Shown here piece after piece: positions 45,069-53,609 of a DNA stretch of 64,000 nt. Origin of the DNA: Bdellovibrionaceae bacterium UBA1609. Lineage in GTDB: Bacteria; Bdellovibrionota; Bdellovibrionia; Bdellovibrionales; UBA1609. Made by a program: the position numbers and the translations under genes. Location of the stretch: assembly GCA_002321895.1 (NCBI GenBank), contig DCMZ01000017.1, positions 248,001-312,000 of the forward strand. Reading direction: 5' to 3'. Positions within the stretch are counted from its first letter, which is position 1. The number at the start of each line of letters is the position of its first letter. The notes beneath the pieces were generated by a model. That model was not told the origin of the DNA, did not search any database, and saw only the letters and a program-made list of their open reading frames with translations.

Positions 45069-46379
45069 ATGAAATATACACCCTGGGGCAACTTTCCAAA
45101 CACCCAAGAAAACTCAGTTCCATTGAATTGGACCGGCAGTCCACTGCCTTTAGTATCGGACTCTTGCCTCCCTAGAGGACTTGGAAGAAGCTATGGCGAC
45201 AGCTGCTTAAATTCGCCGGGGCTACTTTTAGACTGCACACCCTTGAATCATTTTCTCAGCTTTGATTCTGAACAAGGAATATTAAAGGCCGAAGCAGGAG
45301 TAACACTGCAGGAAATTATAGAAAATACACTTCCCAAAGGATGGTTTTTACCCGTTACACCTGGGACTAAATTTGTAACTCTTGGCGGAGCTATTGCCAA
45401 TGACGTCCATGGAAAGAACCATCATATAGACGGGTGTTTTGGCAATCATGTCCTCCGCTTCGAGCTAGTACGATCTAATGGCGAGAGACATATTTGCTCT
45501 CCCACAGAAAACAGAGAGTTATTTCGCGCCACCATTGGAGGGCTTGGCCTTACCGGACTGATTACTTGGGTAGAATTTCAGCTTAAAAAAGTGACCAGTG
45601 CCAATATAGATGTAGAAACTATCAAATTTCATAATTTAAAAGAGTTTTTCGAGATTAGCGAAGAATCCAAAAATTATCTCTATACAGTAAGCTGGGTGGA
45701 CTGCCTGGCTACAGGCGACGATTTGGGCCGTGGTCTATTTATGAGAGGCCAACACAGTTCAGACGGTGACTTTTCATCAAAGAGCGTAAATTCTCAGAGT
45801 CCACTAAATGTGCCTTTTAATCTCCCAAGTTTTTTGCTCAATGGTCTCACTATGCAGGCTTTCAACACTCTTTATTACAACAAACAGTTTTCTAAATTGT
45901 CGAAATCAAAGCAGAATTATAACCCATTCTTTTATCCACTTGATGCTGTTAGGAATTGGAACCGCATCTATGGAAGAAATGGGTTTCTGCAATATCAATT
46001 TGTTGTTCCGCACGAATCGGGCCAAGAGGTGGTTGAGGAAATTTTCAAAAAAATTAGCGACTCTAGAATGGGCAGCTTCCTCGCTGTTCTTAAAAATTTT
46101 GGAAAAATTAAATCGCCAGGCCTACTATCATTTCCAAGAGAGGGAGTTACATTAGCTTTGGATTTCGCGATAAAAGGACCTGAAGTGTTTCAACTTCTTG
46201 AAGAGCTTGATAAAATCATCATATCAAATCATGGTCGAATATATCCTGCAAAAGATGCGCGTATGTCGACGGAAATGTTCAAAGCCTCATTTCCAAATTT
46301 AGATGAATTCCTGAAGTGGAAAGATCCAAATTTCAGTAGCTTATTTTTTCGAAGAGTTATGGGAGAAACAAAAATATGA
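45069..46379 (+). CDS. dprE1: DprE1-like FAD-dependent polyprenyl-phospho-ribose oxidase
   Basis: A 436-residue VAO-family flavoprotein. It shows LPRGLGRSYGDSCLNSPG near 35-52, VTPGTKFVTLGGAIANDVHG, NHHIDGCFGNHV and a C-terminal YPAKDARMS, where K395 matches the substrate lysine K418 of mycobacterial DprE1. DprE1 oxidises the 2'-hydroxyl of decaprenylphosphoryl-ribose, the first half of epimerisation to arabinose. The cysteine targeted by benzothiazinones (C387 in mycobacteria) aligns with A363 in VTLALDF. An AGGA abuts the ATG with no spacing, so it is probably not used as a ribosome-binding site. The gene overlaps the DprE2-like gene by 4 bp. Confidence 0.9.
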   Translation: MKYTPWGNFPNTQENSVPLNWTGSPLPLVSDSCLPRGLGRSYGDSCLNSPGLLLDCTPLNHFLSFDSEQGILKAEAGVTLQEIIENTLPKGWFLPVTPGTKFVTLGGAIANDVHGKNHHIDGCFGNHVLRFELVRSNGERHICSPTENRELFRATIGGLGLTGLITWVEFQLKKVTSANIDVETIKFHNLKEFFEISEESKNYLYTVSWVDCLATGDDLGRGLFMRGQHSSDGDFSSKSVNSQSPLNVPFNLPSFLLNGLTMQAFNTLYYNKQFSKLSKSKQNYNPFFYPLDAVRNWNRIYGRNGFLQYQFVVPHESGQEVVEEIFKKISDSRMGSFLAVLKNFGKIKSPGLLSFPREGVTLALDFAIKGPEVFQLLEELDKIIISNHGRIYPAKDARMSTEMFKASFPNLDEFLKWKDPNFSSLFFRRVMGETKI

Positions 46380-47101
46380 AACATATAATGATCTATGGAG
46401 CCAGCAGTGCAATGGCCAAACAAGTGGCTCACCTGTACGCGAAACGCGGCGACAGACTCACTCTGGTAGCTCGAAATGCGGAAAAGTTAGAAACTATAAA
46501 ATCAGATTTAGAAACTAGATACTCCGCTCAGGTTAAAACAATTGTCCAAGAAGCCACTGATTACGACTCACACTCCACTTTGTTTGAAGACGATCTACCC
46601 GATATATTCCTTATCGCCCACGGAATATTGACAGACCAAGACAAGGCCCAGTCCGACAATAGTTACCTGCTAAACCAGTTTCACACCAATTTCTTTAGCC
46701 AAACGAGCTTACTTACTCACGCAGCCAATGCCTTTGAAAAAAGAGGATCGGGAACCCTATGTGTTATTGGGTCTGTAGCCGGCGATAGAGGGCGAATGAG
46801 CAATTATGCCTACGGATCCGCTAAGGCCGGAATAGAGGCCTTTTGTGATGGACTGAGACACCGACTTTCAAAAGTAAATGTGGGTGTGGTTTTGATTAAA
46901 CCTGGTTTTACAGATACACCGATGACTGCACATATCCAACCAAAGGGTGCTTTATGGGCGAAGCCGGAAAAAGTGGCAAAAGATATTGTGAATGCAATAG
47001 AAAAAAATAAACCTGTCAAATACACACCAGGTATATGGAATTATATTATGTTTATAATAAGAAATATTCCTCGATTTATTTTTCACGCTAGCCGCTTATG
47101 A
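46376..47101 (+). CDS. dprE2: DprE2-like short-chain dehydrogenase
   Basis: A 241-residue classical SDR: IYGASSAMAKQVAHLYAKRG (NAD loop), IFLIAHGILTDQ, LCVIGSVAGDRGRMSNYAYGSAKAG with catalytic Ser, YxxxK as YGSAK, and LIKPGFTDTPMT. In the DprE1/DprE2 pair this enzyme reduces the 2-keto intermediate to polyprenyl-phospho-arabinose. The 4-bp overlap (ATGA) with the DprE1-like gene, and the HAD-UbiA gene converging 11 bp away, support that role over a generic SDR. A hydrophobic C-terminal stretch (IMFIIRNIPRFIF) could attach it to the membrane. Confidence 0.88.
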   Translation: MKHIMIYGASSAMAKQVAHLYAKRGDRLTLVARNAEKLETIKSDLETRYSAQVKTIVQEATDYDSHSTLFEDDLPDIFLIAHGILTDQDKAQSDNSYLLNQFHTNFFSQTSLLTHAANAFEKRGSGTLCVIGSVAGDRGRMSNYAYGSAKAGIEAFCDGLRHRLSKVNVGVVLIKPGFTDTPMTAHIQPKGALWAKPEKVAKDIVNAIEKNKPVKYTPGIWNYIMFIIRNIPRFIFHASRL

Positions 47102-47112
47102 GCTCCATGCCT

Positions 47113-48519
47113 CTACATAGCAAAATAAAAAATAACACCTACGATGAGACCAATTATATATGATCCAGTATCCTTAAGAGCAAAAACCACTGGATCATCG
47201 TGCATTTGATCTCTAAGGGTTAACAGCCAAACCCGACTCATCCAAAAAAGAAGGCATAGACCTACCAGCCAAAGATATTTTGGCTCTTGATAGAGTGACT
47301 GCACAGACTCTGTATTTAAATACTGAACAAATATTAATATAGAAATCATTCCACTAGATACCCCAACAGAAGTTAAGACTTGTGAGTCCTGCACTTGGTA
47401 CCCTCGCCCTGCCACAAATTTACGACCAATATTTCTCAAATGAGTCAACTCCGCTACGCGTTTTACATGAGCTAGACTTAAGAAAAAGAAAACGCTAAAC
47501 CCAAGCAACCACTCGGTAATATATATCCCCGTAGCAGCGCTGCCGGCGAAAACTCTTAAAGTAAATAGACAGGCGAGAATTAAAACATCCCACAAAACCA
47601 GAGATTTCAACTTTATAGAGTAAGCTGTCGTTACTGTAAAATAGACGAGGAGAGTTATAACGAAAGCCTGACTCACCTGAACTGCGACAATTGCAGACAG
47701 AAGCAAAAGCATCGGAGCTAGAATCATCCCTAGCGATAATGGCAACTCTCCACTTGCAAACGGTCTAGACTTTTTGCTTTCGTGCATTCGATCAGCATCC
47801 AGGTCTAAAAGATCATTTAAAACGTAAACGCTAGAAGCACAAAAACTAAAGCTAAAAAAAGCGTAAACTGCTTTTATCAACAATTCGAAATCAAATATCT
47901 TATGAGACAATAACAATGGCAAAAAAAGTAAAATATTTTTTGCCCACTGGTGAACCCTAATGGCTTTTATAAAAAGCTTAAAAGGAGATCGTTTATCAAA
48001 TTCGATCTTTTCTTCGACATTGAATTTTGATTCCACTTCACTGTGAAACTTTGGCGTTCCGACGGGAACAGCGCCCTCAGACACTTGCCAAATATGAAAA
48101 TCAGATCGACTATCACCAACGTAAGTGAATGAACTGCCATATGTCTTTGTTAAATACTCAGCCTTCACTTTTCCTTTTAGGTTTTTTTGTCCATCACTAC
48201 CTTGAAAACCTTCGAAAATGGAAAGGTGTTCAGAAATTGGTTTAAGATAGTTGATATCGCTAGCGCTTACTAAGTATAACTTTTTACCAGAACTTTTTTG
48301 CCTCTTCAGATAGGAAATGACATCCTGATTGTAAGGTAAAGTCGTAGGATCAATATTGGTTCTCTTAGCAATTTCTCTCTTTAATTTGGCCCGACCACCC
48401 AGCAGCCAAAACGGCACTAAGAACACATAAAGAAAATTCTTTTTTAGAAGTTTAAACAGACTCTCATATAGCAAGTCTGTCTTGATAACTGTTTTGTCCA
48501 AATCGGCTATTACAATCAT
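47113..48519 (-). CDS. HAD phosphatase - UbiA prenyltransferase fusion (polyprenyl-phosphate phosphoribosyltransferase)
   Basis: A 468-residue fusion. Residues 1-165 are a HAD phosphatase: DLDKT at 6-10 with nucleophile D6, LVSAS near 83-87, VGDSRSD at 134-140. Residues 185-468 are a UbiA-type membrane prenyltransferase with about nine helices: NDLLDLDADRMH at 235-246, KKSRPFASG at 249-257 and the second Asp region YSIKLKSLVLWDVLIL. This matches DPPR synthase (Rv3806c type), which joins PRPP to polyprenyl phosphate, with the phosphatase that removes the 5-phosphate fused to it. Together with the DprE1/DprE2-like proteins it gives a full route to polyprenyl-phospho-D-arabinofuranose. Confidence 0.92.
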   Translation of the reverse strand: MIVIADLDKTVIKTDLLYESLFKLLKKNFLYVFLVPFWLLGGRAKLKREIAKRTNIDPTTLPYNQDVISYLKRQKSSGKKLYLVSASDINYLKPISEHLSIFEGFQGSDGQKNLKGKVKAEYLTKTYGSSFTYVGDSRSDFHIWQVSEGAVPVGTPKFHSEVESKFNVEEKIEFDKRSPFKLFIKAIRVHQWAKNILLFLPLLLSHKIFDFELLIKAVYAFFSFSFCASSVYVLNDLLDLDADRMHESKKSRPFASGELPLSLGMILAPMLLLLSAIVAVQVSQAFVITLLVYFTVTTAYSIKLKSLVLWDVLILACLFTLRVFAGSAATGIYITEWLLGFSVFFFLSLAHVKRVAELTHLRNIGRKFVAGRGYQVQDSQVLTSVGVSSGMISILIFVQYLNTESVQSLYQEPKYLWLVGLCLLFWMSRVWLLTLRDQMHDDPVVFALKDTGSYIIGLIVGVIFYFAM

Positions 48520-48719
48520 ATTTTACCTTCTACTTTTGACATAAGTTACCCCAACAAGACTCGTAAGTTTAGACCTAGTCAGCCAAAGGCTTGTGCGGCG
48601 CGGTGCCCCTCGACAATAATTGACTACTTTGTGAGCACGCCAACCCTGGTAACACAATTCTCGCTTACTCATCCCCCCCATTCGATGCTAAAATACTGGA
48701 GTTTAAAGAAGGAGAATTT

Positions 48720-49244
48720 ATGGGCTTGTTACTCAAGCAGATCTTTAATTTTTTAAAGATCCTTAATTCAGATACTGGCACCAATCAGATCGCTGCCGGT
48801 ATTGCCACAGGATTTATTTTAGGGATGACACCGGCCATGTCTTTGCAGACATTTTTGGTGGTTATCCTTATGTTTATTTTTAGAATCCAAATTGGAGCAG
48901 CTCTTCTGGCCACAGGATTTTTTGCCGTCTTCGCCTACATCCTAGATCCTGTTTTTGACAGCGTAGGCCAGGTGGTACTGGAAGCCGGAGCACTTCAAGG
49001 ACTTTTTACCTCTCTGTATAACATGCCCATATTACCCTTCACTCGATTTAATAACTCCGTTGTTATGGGCTCAGGAGTGGTTGGTTTCGCCTTAGCTCCA
49101 TTTATCTTTTTACTAGCGCGAGTGCTTGTGCAGAAATATCGCGAAAAAGTAGTGGCCCGATTTAAAGAAACAAAGTTTTGGAAAGCCGTTAAAGCAACCT
49201 CTCTCTACAAATGGTACGTGAAATATGACGAACTCTATGGATAA
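48720..49244 (+). CDS. TIGR03546 family / DUF2062-like membrane protein
   Basis: A 174-residue membrane protein with about three helices: IAAGIATGFILGMTPAMSLQ, TFLVVILMFIFRIQIGAALL and GVVGFALAPFIFLLARVLV. The glycine-rich first helix is typical of DUF2062 proteins. I recall the TIGR03546 family as pairing with TIGR03545, and the next gene fits that. AAGGAG precedes the ATG. It overlaps the following gene by 20 bp. Role unknown; an envelope or transport function is likely. Confidence 0.8.
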   Translation: MGLLLKQIFNFLKILNSDTGTNQIAAGIATGFILGMTPAMSLQTFLVVILMFIFRIQIGAALLATGFFAVFAYILDPVFDSVGQVVLEAGALQGLFTSLYNMPILPFTRFNNSVVMGSGVVGFALAPFIFLLARVLVQKYREKVVARFKETKFWKAVKATSLYKWYVKYDELYG

Positions 49245-51180
49245 TAAAGAAACTAAAGCTCAGAAAACCCCAAAGAAAAAAGGTCCCATTCGGTTCGAGG
49301 CCATCATTCCTACTATCATTGTAGTGGCTCTACTCGCGGCCTACATGACTTTCTTTTTTGATTCAAATTTAAGATCAGGCATTGAATGGGTGGGAACCCG
49401 AGTTCATGGTGCTGAAATCAATGTGGGCAATCTGAATACCTCATTTATTAATGGAACAATGAAGATTGAAAATATTCAGGTGACGGATAAGACGAAACCT
49501 GAAAATAACATGATTCAAATTGGTCAAATCCGACTGGGCCTTGTTTGGGATGCACTACTCAGAGCTAAATTTGTAGTGAGTGACGCCGCCATTGAAGATA
49601 TTGGCATTAATGCTAAAAGAAAGCGCCCTGGACGTATTCTCCCCAAAAGCGACCCATCTCGCAGCCAAATTAATGAAATTGAAACAGCAGCTTTAGATGT
49701 CACCAAAGAGAAATACAACAAGAACATCTTGGGTGATCTAGCTACGGTAGCTGGTGGTGTAGATCCAAATGCTCAACTCAAAGAAATGCAAAATGACTTG
49801 AAGTCGGAGAAAAAAATTGCCGAACTAAAAGCCTCTTTAAAGGAAAAGGAAAACGCCTGGAAAGAACGTATTGCTAAACTTCCCGGCAAAGAGAAATTTG
49901 CAGCTCTTAAACAAGAATTCAAAGCTCTGAAATTTGACTCTAAAAATACAGTTCAATTTTTAAAGGACATTCAGAAGGCCGATAAAATTTTAAAAGAGGC
50001 TGACAAAGAAGTTAAAGCCATTACGAGCGCAGCCAATGATTTAAACAAAGAAGTGAATGCTGCTGGAAAAGATATTGGCCAAGTTGATAAATGGGTTAAA
50101 GAGGATATCGCTGATCTTCAAACACGCTTAAAAATCCCAAGCCTAGATGTTGGTGATTTGAGTAAATCGATCTTCTTAAATATGCTGAACGAGAAAATTG
50201 GCCCTTACCAAAAGTACATTGTGTTAGCAAAAGAGTACATGCCACCTCCAAAATCTGAACGTACGAAAACTAAAAGTGAACCTTTGGTCGCGCCCAGAAA
50301 AAGAGGCGAAGGTCGAACCTATAAATTCCCAATCACAAAGAAAAGTTACCCCTTATTCTGGTTACAAAAAGCTACAATTAGTTCCAAATCCAATGAAGGT
50401 GGATTTAGTGGAGATATCTCCGGAAATCTAACCAATGTGACCTCCAACCCTGCATGGGTTGGCAAGCCAGCTACATTAGATATAAAAGGTGATTTTCCAG
50501 CACAACAAGTGATGGGTTTGGACGCACAAGTTGTATTTGATAATCGCAAAGAACCGACTCAATCAACACTAAAAGGTTCAATCCAAAGCTTCCCTATGGA
50601 ACCTTTATCCCTATCTGATTCAGACGATCTTACATTTAAAGTAAACAATTTAGTGGGTCGGTCGCGTTTTAATGGGAAAGTCGTTGGTGAAAAGATGGCC
50701 CTTAATATCGCCAATGTGTACGATAAGGTCCAGTATGATATCGATTCAAAGAATAAAGATGTAAAGCAGCTTTTCACCGCCGCAGCGGCTGGAATTCCCG
50801 CCATCAACCTCAGAGCAAGTGTTAAAGGGAAAATCTCAGCCCTGGCTTGGTCGATAGATTCGAATTTAGGTAGAGAGCTCGGGAAGGGCTTGAAAAAACA
50901 AGTCCAAGAGAAGATTGATCAGGCCAAAAAGCAGCTTGAAGCCTTTGTTTATGGACGAATCAACAAAGAAAAAGCCGCTCTCGATAATCAGTTTAAAGGC
51001 CTAAAGAACCAAGTCGACTCGCAGGTTAATGGCAAGAAAGCAGAGCTTGAGCGAGAAAAGAAAAAGATGACCGCTCAAATTGAACAGCAAAAGAAGTCTG
51101 GACAAAAGAAAGAACAGAAAAAGCTCGAGAAAAAGGGAAAGAAGTTACTTAAGGATCTTAAGAAGAGTTTGAAGTTCTAG
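49225..51180 (+). CDS. TIGR03545 family / AsmA-like envelope protein
   Basis: A 651-residue protein with one N-terminal membrane helix (about 28-47, AIIPTIIVVALLAAYMTFFF) and a large periplasmic part. Residues 60-130 resemble the AsmA/DUF748-type beta-strand start (VHGAEINVGNLNTSFINGTM, IGQIRLGLVWDALL). Residues 180-290 are a Lys/Glu-rich coiled coil. Residues 370-545 are again beta-rich with FSGDISGNLTNVTSNPAWVG. A second basic coiled coil runs to the end. AsmA-like proteins are proposed to move lipids between membranes, but this role is inference. The stop shares a CTAG palindrome with the convergent gene's stop. Confidence 0.82.
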   Translation: MTNSMDNKETKAQKTPKKKGPIRFEAIIPTIIVVALLAAYMTFFFDSNLRSGIEWVGTRVHGAEINVGNLNTSFINGTMKIENIQVTDKTKPENNMIQIGQIRLGLVWDALLRAKFVVSDAAIEDIGINAKRKRPGRILPKSDPSRSQINEIETAALDVTKEKYNKNILGDLATVAGGVDPNAQLKEMQNDLKSEKKIAELKASLKEKENAWKERIAKLPGKEKFAALKQEFKALKFDSKNTVQFLKDIQKADKILKEADKEVKAITSAANDLNKEVNAAGKDIGQVDKWVKEDIADLQTRLKIPSLDVGDLSKSIFLNMLNEKIGPYQKYIVLAKEYMPPPKSERTKTKSEPLVAPRKRGEGRTYKFPITKKSYPLFWLQKATISSKSNEGGFSGDISGNLTNVTSNPAWVGKPATLDIKGDFPAQQVMGLDAQVVFDNRKEPTQSTLKGSIQSFPMEPLSLSDSDDLTFKVNNLVGRSRFNGKVVGEKMALNIANVYDKVQYDIDSKNKDVKQLFTAAAAGIPAINLRASVKGKISALAWSIDSNLGRELGKGLKKQVQEKIDQAKKQLEAFVYGRINKEKAALDNQFKGLKNQVDSQVNGKKAELEREKKKMTAQIEQQKKSGQKKEQKKLEKKGKKLLKDLKKSLKF

Positions 51181-53492
51181 TAAGGCAAAGTGGAAGCTCC
51201 TTTAACGGGAGCCTTCCCACCCCCGGGGCAGCCGTAAAATTTCCCCTGTAAACACCGTAATCTGTAGCGCCGACTGACCATATCGAAAATGTTGTCCGTC
51301 ATTTTACCTACATTGCCATTGGGTCCTCTAGATAAACCCGGTAACTTCGCTTTTCCTTTGCTACCCGGAAGATACTTAGAAAGATCAAAACCACTTTTTT
51401 TATGAGCGTCGATGACACTATCATTGACCAAGCTCGCTGGGTTACGGCCATAACTGTAGCCTCCACCACTGCTTGTCTCACCAAGGGAACTCACAGCGCC
51501 ACTACCACCACGTTCTCCAGTGAGAATATCTGTATTGAGTTTGCCATTCACACTCTGTGGCTGCTCAACAGGAGGAAGCCCACCTGAATCTCCAGAACCA
51601 CCCAGGCCAGCTCCACCACTACCACCTGAACTTGATACCGTGGGATCATTGAGTTGCTGGGCTTCCACAGCCATCGGATCTGCAAATTCTGGATTACTAA
51701 ACGGATCATCCAATAGTGCAGAGTCTAAACCCAAAGACGTTGTATCTGAACTCAGTGCCGCCCCAAGGGTACCGGGCTCCACCTCAGTGGCAGAAGTTGT
51801 AAGGCCGGAAGTGGTTGTGGTGATGTCTTCACATCCCACCGCTGACGGATCCGCATTACATTGAATGCAAATAGGATTACTGGCATTGGCTGCCGAAGTG
51901 CAATCGCCGTTAAAAGCAATTTCCGTATCAGGGAGACCTTCCAAACCCGTCTCCGACTGAGTGAGTGAGTCTTCACACTCCTGTAAGAAAGCGGCCATAG
52001 TTGTGTTGGCCGCCGCCTGTTGGGCTAGATCATTAGCGCTTTCCGAGACAGCCTGACATCTAGCAATTTTAGATTTCATGGCTCTCCCCTGATCACTTAT
52101 CTTGGTTTTTGAAACACAAAAGCCAGAAATCGATTGAAGAGTATTAAACCGGTTCTCACAAATATCATTCATCATGTTGGCCGTATCTTGAAAAAGCTTC
52201 CGTGAACTCTCACATGTGGACTTACATCCCTCCACTTTATTAGTACAAAGCCCAGCAAGCCCGGTATTTAAAGCGGCACCACTGAGTGATAGTTCCTTGG
52301 CTTGACGACAAGCTTCCGCATTGCCCTGTGCACCTCTCGCCGACTGAATGACAGTACCCAGAGTGAGCCCCAGGTTAGCCACTCCTCCCAAGGCTTTGTT
52401 TCCAGCCATCGCGCAACTTAATGGATCACCACAGCAGGTCTGGGCCTCTTCTTGTTTTTCTTCACAGTTCTCAAATTCAGGAAAATATTGGTTTTTAAGA
52501 GTGCGATCCACAATGCTCCACATGCTTGGATCCACACTTCCTCTTAAAGCCAACCAAACGTCATTTTTATTGCTCAATCCTGCAGCCTGATAAGCCATGT
52601 CTATACAGGAGTCATCGCCACTGCACAGATCACGAGAAAAGCTATGTGCACTTTCTATGGAAGGATGGGACACCACTTCGGTAAAGCGGTCTAAATAAAT
52701 CTGTTCGCAATTTGAAGATCTCTCTACATAGGAGACCGTCGATGCCGACTCCTGTGTGGTGGCCGCTCTATCTTCCTCACGCTCAATGTAGCCTGAGCCA
52801 TAGCGCTGCCGACACCAAGCCGAAAGCATACTGGTTTTATCAGCTCTAACGCCGTTGAAATATCTTTCTGTAATTCCCGTTGAATCACCCACATATCGAG
52901 ATCCCGTATCCCCATTACCTTCACCTATAGGACTATCATCTCCTGGCTCACCGGGGGGATTTTCAACCACTTCGGGGTCACCGTCGTCACTATCCCCTTG
53001 CGGGCAAGTTCCCCCATTTTGCTGCCGAACTCTTAATGAGCATGTATTCTCATTATTACGAAAATCTTTAGAGTTGCTAGCTTCCAGGGAATACTTCTGC
53101 GGTGAAATGATTTGGTCTCGTGGAATATTCATGGTCTGCATGCCTGTGATCACCACGATTTGATCCGGTAACTCCTCTTTAAAGCAGGCCGATTGAGTGT
53201 TGGACTTAAGGAAGTCCGTGAAAAACAGAACCAACTCACAAGTGGAAGGATCATATAACACTTCTTCTTCCTGCGGGAATTGACTCCGGCAATACTGCTC
53301 AATGCTACTTTGTTGCCGGCACAATCGAACGGTCTCATTTGCCCTAAACATTACATAGCTGTCTCGGCAGTTACTACTCTGCTTACGAACACAGTCTTGG
53401 TATTCGGCTTCAGTGGCCAGCGCATCGAAACTCATTAGAGTATAAAGGACGAATCCAGATAAACTGAAAAAGTTGAGAATGTATTTATGCAT
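51177..53492 (-). CDS. Secreted Cys-rich protein of unknown function
   Basis: A 771-residue protein with a signal peptide (cleavage predicted after FDALA near residue 26). The mature part is unusually rich in Cys, spaced through the chain (YQDCVRKQSSNCRDSY, TCCGDPLSCAMAG), which suggests several disulfides in the periplasm or outside the cell. Asp/Gly/Pro-rich linkers lie near 165-200 and a Ser/Gly low-complexity stretch (GGSGGAGLGGSGDSGG) near 640-660. A basic Cys-containing tail ends it. I recognise no family. The second secreted-protein gene lies 117 bp upstream on the same strand. Lineage-specific exported protein is the safest description. Confidence 0.75.
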   Translation of the reverse strand: MHKYILNFFSLSGFVLYTLMSFDALATEAEYQDCVRKQSSNCRDSYVMFRANETVRLCRQQSSIEQYCRSQFPQEEEVLYDPSTCELVLFFTDFLKSNTQSACFKEELPDQIVVITGMQTMNIPRDQIISPQKYSLEASNSKDFRNNENTCSLRVRQQNGGTCPQGDSDDGDPEVVENPPGEPGDDSPIGEGNGDTGSRYVGDSTGITERYFNGVRADKTSMLSAWCRQRYGSGYIEREEDRAATTQESASTVSYVERSSNCEQIYLDRFTEVVSHPSIESAHSFSRDLCSGDDSCIDMAYQAAGLSNKNDVWLALRGSVDPSMWSIVDRTLKNQYFPEFENCEEKQEEAQTCCGDPLSCAMAGNKALGGVANLGLTLGTVIQSARGAQGNAEACRQAKELSLSGAALNTGLAGLCTNKVEGCKSTCESSRKLFQDTANMMNDICENRFNTLQSISGFCVSKTKISDQGRAMKSKIARCQAVSESANDLAQQAAANTTMAAFLQECEDSLTQSETGLEGLPDTEIAFNGDCTSAANASNPICIQCNADPSAVGCEDITTTTSGLTTSATEVEPGTLGAALSSDTTSLGLDSALLDDPFSNPEFADPMAVEAQQLNDPTVSSSGGSGGAGLGGSGDSGGLPPVEQPQSVNGKLNTDILTGERGGSGAVSSLGETSSGGGYSYGRNPASLVNDSVIDAHKKSGFDLSKYLPGSKGKAKLPGLSRGPNGNVGKMTDNIFDMVSRRYRLRCLQGKFYGCPGGGKAPVKGASTLPY

Positions 53493-53609
53493 ATATCAAT
53501 TGTAGACGACATGTCTCTTCTTTCGCTACACCTATCGGGTAAAATGCACCGAGATTTAACCTGAGCTCTCACATTGAGACATGAGCGATTTAAAATGAAA
53601 CGTCTTTTT

